Shown here piece by piece: positions 1 through 5,675 of a DNA stretch of 5,675 nucleotides. The stretch comes from an uncultured Gemmobacter sp. (GTDB lineage Bacteria; Pseudomonadota; Alphaproteobacteria; Rhodobacterales; Rhodobacteraceae): assembly GCA_937983495.1 (NCBI GenBank), contig CALKAA010000196.1, positions 1 to 5,675 of the forward strand, read 5' to 3'. Within the stretch, counting starts at the first letter, position 1, and every line of letters starts with the position of its first letter. The notes below the pieces were generated by a model. That model saw only the letters and a program-made list of their open reading frames with translations. It ran no database searches and had not been told where the DNA came from. The position numbers were made by a program, and so were the translations under genes.

Positions 1-821
1 GCGGGTTCTTCGACATGGGCGCGGCCAAGGGCCGGTATCCGGACGACATGGACAGCCCCCGGCGGCGGGTCTTCGTCTCGCCCTTCCGGCTGGGGCGGAC
101 CGTGGTGACCAACCGGCAATGGGCCGCTTTCGCCGCGGAATCGGGCTATCGCAGTGTGGCCGAGCGCGAGGGCTGGTCCTTTGTCTTCCACCTCTTCCTG
201 GAGGATCCGCTGGGCTATGTCGAGCACCCGCCGCAGACGCCCTGGTGGCGGGCGGTGGCGGGCGCGAATTGGGCGACGCCCGAGGGTCCGGGGTCCGACT
301 GGCGCGAGAAGCCCGACCATCCGGCGGTGCATCTGAGCTGGTTCGATGCGGCGGCGATGGCCGAGTATCTGGGGCTCAGGCTGCCGACCGAGGCCGAGTG
401 GGAATTCGCCGCGCGGGGCGGCCTGAAGCACGCGCGCTTTCCCTGGGGCAACGATCTGGTCCCCGCCTCGGGCCATCGGCACAACACCTGGCAAGGGGAG
501 TTTCCCCGCCTGAACAGCGCCGAAGACGGGTTCATCGGCACCTGCCCGGCCGATCATTTCCCGCCCAATGCCTATGGGCTCCACAACCTGACCGGCAATG
601 TCTGGGAATGGACCGCAACCAAATTCGGCCCCCTGCCCCAAGGCGACGGCAAGCTGCCGCCGCGCGATCCGCAGGGGCCGGCCGAGGGGCCGGGCTATGT
701 GATCCGGGGCGGCTCGTATCTCTGTCACGCCAGCTATTGCGAACGCTATCAGGTGCATTCGCGAACCCATAACACGCCGGACAGTTCGACCGGGCATATG
801 GGGATGCGGCTGGCATTCTAG
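1..821 (+). CDS. Formylglycine-generating enzyme (sulfatase-modifying factor), 5'-truncated
   Basis: This enzyme oxidises the cysteine of the CxPxR motif in type I sulfatases to formylglycine, using O2 and, in the characterised family, copper. The frame is open from base 3 with no stop and reads GFFDMG just before the first in-window ATG (base 15). That is the usual G-G-x-F-x-M-G start of the FGE domain, so the true start lies upstream. Counting from that ATG (268 codons): VTNRQWAAF at 31-39, the GANW...PDHPAVHLSW block at 83-109, RLPTEAEWE at 122-130, FPWGN at 142-146, WQGEFP...EDGFIG at 159-175 (matching the calcium-site region of human SUMF1), GNVWEWT at 194-200 and RGGSYLCHASYC at 231-242. 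Cys237 and Cys242 correspond to the catalytic pair of true FGEs (human C336/C341), which argues against a generic SUMF1-fold protein. The D-W-W/Y residues common after GNxWEWT are absent. No sulfatase gene is visible in the window. Confidence 0.93.
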   Translation, partial: GFFDMGAAKGRYPDDMDSPRRRVFVSPFRLGRTVVTNRQWAAFAAESGYRSVAEREGWSFVFHLFLEDPLGYVEHPPQTPWWRAVAGANWATPEGPGSDWREKPDHPAVHLSWFDAAAMAEYLGLRLPTEAEWEFAARGGLKHARFPWGNDLVPASGHRHNTWQGEFPRLNSAEDGFIGTCPADHFPPNAYGLHNLTGNVWEWTATKFGPLPQGDGKLPPRDPQGPAEGPGYVIRGGSYLCHASYCERYQVHSRTHNTPDSSTGHMGMRLAF

Positions 822-852
822 GTTCGACAATATCTCCACACGGAAATTGGTT

Positions 853-1371
853 TCACAGTATGTCCGAGAGATCAGACTTCCCCTTTGCACTGGGGGAATG
901 ATCATATGAAGAAGCGACCGGCTCAGAAGGAAAGAATTCGGCCTCCCGGCCCTGGAGCCAGTATCCGACACCTCGCTTCGAGGTAACGCCTTCCATACGC
1001 GAAAGACGCGCGCTCACGGTGTTCGCCTCGTTGTCCCCACCCACTGGAATGCCCTCATCACGCGCTCGGGCGAGCACAAAGTTGCGGTCGACAGGACCAA
1101 CTGCTTCCGCAAGAAGGCGTAGGGCGAACTTCTCGAATCTAACAACATCTTCGGATCGCGCTCGCGTGTGCGTTCTGCTCTGCACGTTGCGCTCTTGAGG
1201 TGCGACAATCGAACTGTCAGCAGCCACGTCATCGACATTCTGTGCCTCGCTGTAGAGAATGCGCTGCATTTTGCGCTCAAGCGCCTCATACTCCAGAACC
1301 AATGCATCGATCTCCTTGAGTCTGCGCTCAAGTTTGAATTTCTCTGCCCGCAAACGGTCTACGTGTGACAT
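853..1371 (-). CDS. Small coiled-coil protein with C-terminal winged-helix-like domain, function unknown
   Basis: I do not recognise this 172-residue protein as a named family. Residues 5-42 are rich in Lys, Arg, Glu and Leu with heptad-like spacing, so a coiled coil is likely. Residues 43-73 look like a flexible linker. Residues 75-142 resemble a winged helix: a helix (VVRFEKFALRLLAEA), a second helix (RNFVLARARDEG), an IPVGGDNEANTVSARLSRM segment like the recognition helix of such domains, and a closing GVGYWLQ wing strand. The tail 143-172 is polar. A DNA-binding or regulatory role is an inference from fold alone. The ATG at 1371 is preceded by AGGGGG five bases upstream, which supports this start. 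There is no signal peptide or membrane segment. The gene is convergent with the FGE gene (31 bases apart). Its G+C is much lower than its neighbours (31 of 60 bases at 1201-1260 against 44 of 60 at 361-420), which suggests transfer. Confidence 0.75.
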   Translation of the reverse strand: MSHVDRLRAEKFKLERRLKEIDALVLEYEALERKMQRILYSEAQNVDDVAADSSIVAPQERNVQSRTHTRARSEDVVRFEKFALRLLAEAVGPVDRNFVLARARDEGIPVGGDNEANTVSARLSRMEGVTSKRGVGYWLQGREAEFFPSEPVASSYDHSPSAKGKSDLSDIL

Positions 1372-1704
1372 GTGTTCCCCCTGTGAGATTCACGCGCTTG
1401 GGCGCCAGACCACACGCTAAACCACGCGAGCAATTTCTCCAAGTCAGATTCGCGTATGAAACCCTTGTGTGACGACATCACGTCGCGTATGGTAGCCTCA
1501 CTAACCAAGAGGACCACTGCCGAGAAGAAAGACACACCCCGGAAGCCACGCGATCCCGGGCGCAAATGGAAAAGCCGGTCTGCGTTTCCGCGACCGGCCT
1601 TCCGAAGGGCATCACCGGCGCACGCCAGCATACTCCTCTTTCAACACGTTGAGTTTGCCACAAGCTGCGTCAGAGTTCAACCACCCTCCAGAAGGAGATG
1701 TGGA
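1372..1704. other. Low-GC intergenic stretch without a convincing gene
   Basis: This 333-base stretch is about 50% G+C where counted (30 of 60 at 1441-1500). It carries the ribosome binding site of the minus-strand gene ending at 853, the ribosome binding site of the plus-strand microprotein gene, and one strong hairpin (1574-1598). A minus-strand reading frame of 90 codons (1631 to 1359) crosses it and overlaps the start of the 853-1371 gene by 13 bases. Its ATG has AGGAG only one base away, the frame contains the terminator-like hairpin, and the translated sequence resembles nothing I know, so I do not call it a gene. No promoter is clear on either strand. Confidence 0.5.
1565..1598 (-). 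terminator. Terminator-like hairpin with GAAA tetraloop
   Basis: On the minus strand GCCGGTC (1598-1592) pairs with GACCGGC (1580-1574). Inside, GCG pairs with CGC around a GAAA loop, leaving one unpaired A at 1581. The ten-pair stem is followed by TTTTCCATTT, as in an intrinsic terminator. On the plus strand no T run follows, so the minus orientation is favoured. No convincing minus-strand gene ends just upstream, so what it terminates is unclear. It could insulate the 853-1371 gene from upstream transcription or belong to a lost gene. Confidence 0.45.
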
Positions 1705-1797
1705 ATGGTCAAGTCTGTCCATGTGCGGCGCTACAAACGCGTCCGTAACGGTGTGACGGAGCGTGTCCGGCACCACTGGCGCCGTCCGCCTCGCTAA
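1705..1797 (+). CDS. 30-residue, highly basic microprotein
   Basis: A short frame, MVKSVHVRRYKRVRNGVTER and ten further residues, runs from ATG 1705 to TAA 1797. AAGGAG sits seven bases before the ATG, one of the best ribosome binding sites in the window, which is the main reason to call it. Eleven of 30 residues are Lys or Arg, three are His and only one (Glu19) is acidic. The pattern V-x-V-x-x-Y-x-R...N-G...V-x-x-H-x-R resembles a short motif I recall from many small bacterial proteins and protein tails (VxxYxR...G...VxxHxR type), whose function I do not know. The same frame is open upstream to ATG 1456, but that part lacks a ribosome binding site and looks non-coding. Binding to nucleic acid is a guess from charge. 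The gene is convergent with serA. A chance ORF remains possible. Confidence 0.55.
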   Translation: MVKSVHVRRYKRVRNGVTERVRHHWRRPPR

Positions 1798-1802
1798 CAA
1801 CC

Positions 1803-1851
1803 GTTTGTAGCAGCCCCGAGCCGTACTTGTTCGCGCAGGGGACTACCAAAC
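1803..1851. other. Imperfect stem-loop downstream of the microprotein gene
   Basis: GTTTG (1803-1807), TAG (1808-1810) and CCCC (1814-1817) can pair with CAAAC (1847-1851), CTA (1843-1845) and GGGG (1838-1841). This gives 12 pairs with a one-base bulge, a small internal loop and a 20-base loop. It starts six bases after the microprotein stop codon, so it may form the 3' end of that transcript. No T run follows. The pairing could be chance. Confidence 0.25.
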
Positions 1852-1866
1852 TATCTCAACACCAGT

Positions 1867-1888
1867 GGGGGAGGCTTTCGCCTCCCCC
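1867..1888 (-). terminator. Terminator hairpin of the serC-serA operon
   Basis: GGGGGAGGC (1867-1875) and GCCTCCCCC (1880-1888) form a perfect nine-pair stem with a TTTC loop (GAAA on the minus strand). It begins seven bases beyond the serA stop codon. Only scattered Ts follow on the minus strand, so the U tract is weak. Because the microprotein gene converges from the other side, the hairpin may serve both directions. Confidence 0.7.
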
Positions 1889-1895
1889 GACACGC

Positions 1896-3491
1896 TTACG
1901 CGACCTCGAACTTCAGCGGATGCACCTGCTGGAACATCCCCGTCGATTCCAGCGTCTCGACCACTTTCGGGTCGATGGCCTGATCGAGATAGAGAAGCGC
2001 GATCGCGTCCTGACCCGCCGCCGACCGGCCCAGGGTGAAGTTGGCGATGTTCACGCCATTCTTGCCCATGGTCATGCCCAGAAGGCCGATGATCCCCGGC
2101 ACGTCCTCGTTGGTTGTGTAGAGCATGTGCTCGCCGATCTCGGCGTCGATGTTGATGCCCTTGATCTGGATGAAACGCGGCTTGCCGTCACTGAACACGG
2201 TCCCGGCCAGCGAGCGCTCGCGCTTGTCGGTGACGATGGTCAGCTTGATATAGCCGTCGAAGGCGCCCGCCTTGTCCTGGGTGGTGGTCGAAACCTTGAT
2301 CCCGCGCTCTTTCGCCACGATGGGCGCCGAGACCAGATTCACATCGGGATTGGCCGATTTCAGGATCCCGGCGATCACCGCGCAATCCAGCGCCTTGAGG
2401 TTCATGTCCGAGACGACGCCATCATAGAGCACGTTGATGGCGCGGATCGGCTCGTCGGTCATTTGCCCGGCGAAATTGCCCAGATGCCCGGCCAGCTTGA
2501 TCCAGGGGCCCATGACGGCGGCTTCCTCGGCGGTCACCGAGGGCATGTTCAGCGCGTTCGAGACCGCGCCGGTCAGCAGGTAATCGGCCATCTGCTCGGC
2601 CACCTGCAGGGCGACATTCTCCTGCGCCTCGGTGGTCGAGGCGCCGAGATGCGGCGTGCAGACCACGTTCGGCATGTGGAACAGCGGGCTTTCCTTGGCG
2701 GGTTCGACGGCGAAGACATCGAGCGCGGCCCCGGCGACATGGCCCGATTTCAGCGCCTCGACCAGCGCCTCCTCGTCGATCAGACCGCCGCGGGCGCAGT
2801 TGATGATGCGCACGCCCTTCTTGGTCTTGGCGAGGTTCTCGCGGCTGAGGATGTTGCGGGTCTTGTCGGTCATCGGCACATGCAGCGTGATGAAATCGGC
2901 CCGCGCCAGCAGCTCGTCCAGTTCCACCTTGGTGACGCCCAATTGCTTGGCGCGCTCGTCCGAGAGGAAGGGATCGTAGGCGATGACCTTCATCTTCAGG
3001 CCGACGGCACGGTCGCAGACGATCCCGCCGATGTTGCCCGCGCCGATCACGCCCAGGGTCTTGTTGAAGAGCTCGACCCCCATGAACTTCGACTTTTCCC
3101 ACTTGCCCTCATGGGTCGAGGCATTGGCCTCGGGGATCTGCCGGGCGACGGCGAACATCATGGCGATGGCGTGTTCGGCGGTGGTGATCGAATTGCCGAA
3201 GGGGGTGTTCATCACGATGATGCCCTTCTTCGACGCCTCGGGGATATCGACGTTGTCGACCCCGATGCCCGCGCGGCCGATGACCTTGAGGTTGGTCGCG
3301 GCGGCGAGGATCTTGTCGGTCACCTTGGTGGCCGAACGGATGGCGAGGCCATCGTACTGGCCGATGATCTCAAGCAGTTTCTCTTTGTCCTTGCCGAGGT
3401 TCGGCAGGTAATCCACCTCGACCCCGCGGTCGCGGAAGATCTGGACGGCGGTTTCGGAGAGGGCGTCGGAAACGAGAACGCGGGGGGCCAT
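1896..3491 (-). CDS. serA: D-3-phosphoglycerate dehydrogenase, long ACT-domain form
   Basis: SerA oxidises 3-phosphoglycerate to 3-phosphohydroxypyruvate with NAD+, the first step of serine synthesis in the cytosol. The 531 residues fit the long type I form. GRAGIGVDNVDIPEA spans 72-86. The nucleotide-binding fold carries GAGNIG at 150-155, with D173 of AYDPF a likely NAD-contacting acid. The catalytic set is R234 (NCARGG), E263 (AVEPA) and H281 (TPHLGAST). Residues from about 320 to 450 form the intervening allosteric substrate-binding domain, and about 459-531 form an ACT domain (NEDVPGIIG), usually linked to serine feedback. I chose the ATG at 3491 because the protein then begins MAPRVLVSDAL, as expected, and AGGAG lies eight bases upstream. 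An in-frame ATG at 3566 would add 25 residues read through a palindromic repeat and is unlikely. The gene follows serC after 96 bases and is very probably cotranscribed with it. Confidence 0.98.
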   Translation of the reverse strand: MAPRVLVSDALSETAVQIFRDRGVEVDYLPNLGKDKEKLLEIIGQYDGLAIRSATKVTDKILAAATNLKVIGRAGIGVDNVDIPEASKKGIIVMNTPFGNSITTAEHAIAMMFAVARQIPEANASTHEGKWEKSKFMGVELFNKTLGVIGAGNIGGIVCDRAVGLKMKVIAYDPFLSDERAKQLGVTKVELDELLARADFITLHVPMTDKTRNILSRENLAKTKKGVRIINCARGGLIDEEALVEALKSGHVAGAALDVFAVEPAKESPLFHMPNVVCTPHLGASTTEAQENVALQVAEQMADYLLTGAVSNALNMPSVTAEEAAVMGPWIKLAGHLGNFAGQMTDEPIRAINVLYDGVVSDMNLKALDCAVIAGILKSANPDVNLVSAPIVAKERGIKVSTTTQDKAGAFDGYIKLTIVTDKRERSLAGTVFSDGKPRFIQIKGINIDAEIGEHMLYTTNEDVPGIIGLLGMTMGKNGVNIANFTLGRSAAGQDAIALLYLDQAIDPKVVETLESTGMFQQVHPLKFEVA

Positions 3492-3520
3492 GATGGGGGC
3501 TCCTGAGTGGGGGCGTGGAC

Positions 3521-3578
3521 GGTGCGCCATGAAGGCGCACCCTACGGGGGTGGGTAGGGTGCGCATTCATTGCGCACC
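3521..3578. repeat. REP-like double palindrome between serC and serA
   Basis: Two 25-base arms (3521-3545 and 3554-3578) are inverted copies separated by eight bases. Each arm is itself a hairpin: GGTGCGCC-ATGAA-GGCGCACC (3521-3541) and GGTGCGCA-TTCAT-TGCGCACC (3558-3578), each with eight perfect pairs and a five-base loop. A GTAG/CTAC tail faces the spacer. The arms differ at only two positions, and these pair with each other (C-G in one arm, A-T in the other), so the stem is kept by a compensating change. This architecture matches REP/BIME elements. It lies nine bases after the serC stop and ends 29 bases before the serA start, leaving the serA ribosome binding site free. With no T run it is more likely an mRNA-stability or spacer element than a terminator. 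Confidence 0.8.
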
Positions 3579-3587
3579 TTCCGGGGA

Positions 3588-4745
<1,158 letters not shown>

Positions 4746-4790
4746 GGTATCCTTCCAGATAAACGCCCCTCGTTGGGGAGGGGTGTCCCG
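4746..4790 (-). promoter_or_regulatory. Probable serC leader RNA with the ribosome binding site in its last stem
   Basis: The 5' untranslated region of serC holds two stems. The first is CCCCTC paired with GAGGGG (plus positions 4783-4778 and 4771-4766). The second is TATC paired with GATA (4761-4758 and 4751-4748), whose loop and 3' side carry the GGAAGGA ribosome binding site. A hairpin followed by a stem overlapping the ribosome binding site just before serC is what I recall of the serC leader motif described in alphaproteobacterial serC-serA operons. The match is from memory and from structure only. The ligand or regulator is not known to me. Opening or closing the second stem could tune translation of serC. 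Confidence 0.6.
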
Positions 4791-4796
4791 CCGTCG

Positions 4797-4825
4797 CTGA
4801 TATTCCTGCGCCCCGACTGGCGCAA
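4797..4825 (-). promoter_or_regulatory. Candidate serC-serA promoter
   Basis: On the minus strand TTGCGC (4825-4820) and TATCAG (4802-4797) are 17 bases apart, the ideal sigma-70 spacing. The matches to consensus are modest: three of six and four of six. Transcription would start near 4790, so the message would begin just before the leader hairpins. That fit is the best support. Confidence 0.35.
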
Positions 4826-4899
4826 GCGGGATTATTGGCCTAATGCGGCACTTGAAGCCCCGAAACCGACGCCGCCTGTCCACGATCGGAAACACGCCC

Positions 4900-5675
4900 A
4901 TGCATGTCGCCACCCTGCTGACCAATCCCGCCACCCCGGTGCTAGAAGCGCCGCTGGTGGAGAACCTGCGCAACGCCTGGGGCGGCGGCGCGGCGCACTG
5001 GCTGGAGCCCGGCGTGGCGGCCGAATTCGACCTCGAGACGCTGCCCGCGAATCAATGGGAGGTCTGGGCCGATCTGCAGGGGATGGGCGTGGACCTCTGT
5101 GTCCAGAAGGCCGAGGGGCGGCGCAAGGCGATGCTGCTGGCCGACATGGATTCGACCATGATCCAGCAGGAATGCATCGACGAACTGGCCGATATGGCCG
5201 GCGTCGGCGCCCATGTCGCGGGGATCACCGCGCGGGCGATGAATGGCGAACTCGATTTCGAAGCGGCGCTGAACGAGCGCGTGAGCCTTTTGAAGGGGCT
5301 GCCGGTTTCGGTCATCGACCAGGTGCTGGCCGAGCGGATCACCTTCATGCCCGGCGGCAAGGTGCTGATCGCAACGATGAAGGCGCACGGCGGGCATGCC
5401 GCGCTGGTCTCGGGCGGGTTCACCGCCTTTACCGGGAAGGTGGCGGGCGCGCTGGGGTTCGACGAGCACCGGGCCAATACGCTGCTGGCCGTGGATGGCG
5501 CCCTGACCGGCAGGGTCGGCCTGCCGATCCTGGGCAAACAGGCCAAGGTCGATGCGCTGACCCAGATCACCGCAAGGCTGGGGATCACGCCCGCCGAGGT
5601 CATCGCCGTGGGCGACGGCGCCAACGACCTCGGCATGCTGCATCTGGCGGGCGCGGGCGTGGCGTTGCACGCCAA
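4900..5675 (+). CDS. serB: Phosphoserine phosphatase, 3'-truncated
   Basis: SerB hydrolyses O-phosphoserine to L-serine, the last step of the pathway whose other two genes lie divergently beside it. The frame runs 258 codons to the window edge without a stop. Full alphaproteobacterial SerB is near 290-300 residues, so a short C-terminal part is missing. Residues 1 to about 75 form the N-terminal regulatory-like region. The HAD phosphatase core follows: motif I DMDST at 82-86 (nucleophile D82, acid/base D84), the cap with QQECIDELAD at 89-98, motif II SGGFT at 171-175 (S171), motif III lysine K216 in QAKVDAL, and motif IV GDGAND at 238-243 with the magnesium-binding aspartates. The ATG at 4900 gives the usual MHVATLLTNP start. 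Its ribosome binding site is weak (GGAA, nine bases away). No clear promoter is visible in the 154 bases shared with serC. Confidence 0.97.
   Translation, partial: MHVATLLTNPATPVLEAPLVENLRNAWGGGAAHWLEPGVAAEFDLETLPANQWEVWADLQGMGVDLCVQKAEGRRKAMLLADMDSTMIQQECIDELADMAGVGAHVAGITARAMNGELDFEAALNERVSLLKGLPVSVIDQVLAERITFMPGGKVLIATMKAHGGHAALVSGGFTAFTGKVAGALGFDEHRANTLLAVDGALTGRVGLPILGKQAKVDALTQITARLGITPAEVIAVGDGANDLGMLHLAGAGVALHA

Noticed and set aside
119..772. Alternative frames on both strands within the FGE gene
   Set aside because: They are Arg/Gly/Ala-rich shadows in other frames of a gene with clear family motifs.
1641..1681. TCAAC/GTTGA half-sites (1641-1652 and 1677-1681) as a possible operator
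   Set aside because: Five-base matches with irregular spacing are expected by chance, and no factor is known to fit them.
1456..1704. Plus-strand 113-codon frame that includes the microprotein
   Set aside because: The first 83 codons lack a ribosome binding site and run through the terminator-like hairpin. The strong site just before 1705 favours the short form.
1827..3506. 559-codon plus-strand open frame opposite serA
   Set aside because: It is antisense to a textbook serA. Stop-free antisense frames are common opposite high-GC genes, and its Gly/Asp/His-rich composition is typical of such shadows.
3492..3566. Upstream ATG extending SerA by 25 residues
   Set aside because: The extension reads through the palindromic repeat, and the internal ATG at 3491 has a good ribosome binding site and the expected N terminus.
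4746..4973. Upstream ATG extending SerC by 76 residues
   Set aside because: It would overlap the divergent serB start and the leader hairpins. The downstream ATG has a ribosome binding site and gives a normal SerC.
4942..5670. Two long minus-strand frames opposite serB
   Set aside because: serB shows all four HAD motifs on the plus strand. These frames are codon-bias shadows without ribosome binding sites or recognisable domains.

Overview
The window looks like chromosomal DNA of a high-GC alphaproteobacterium, most likely a Rhodobacteraceae member (Paracoccus/Rhodobacter-like). This rests on the G+C-rich codon use, the alphaproteobacterial-type SerC, and the serC-serA operon with serB divergent from it. 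The genus is inference.

Layout: (1) 1-821, plus strand, the 3' part of a formylglycine-generating enzyme (FGE) gene, cut by the left edge. (2) 822-1866, a clearly lower-GC stretch. It holds a minus-strand gene for a small coiled-coil plus winged-helix-like protein (853-1371), a 333-base stretch with no convincing gene but one strong terminator-like hairpin, and a plus-strand 30-codon gene for a very basic peptide with a strong ribosome binding site (1705-1797). (3) 1867-4899, the phosphorylated serine pathway operon on the minus strand: serC (3588-4745), a REP-like double palindrome, serA (1896-3491) and a terminator hairpin (1867-1888). Upstream of serC is a short leader whose last stem contains the ribosome binding site, matching what I recall of the alphaproteobacterial serC leader RNA. 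(4) 4900-5675, plus strand, serB, cut by the right edge.

SerA oxidises 3-phosphoglycerate, SerC transaminates the product and SerB removes the phosphate, so one divergent locus encodes the whole route to L-serine. The FGE gene is unrelated to this and would activate sulfatases encoded elsewhere. The low-GC stretch looks like an accessory insertion between two conserved neighbourhoods. The least explained items are its helix-turn-helix protein, its microprotein and its hairpins. I see no CRISPR array, transposase, tRNA or rRNA.
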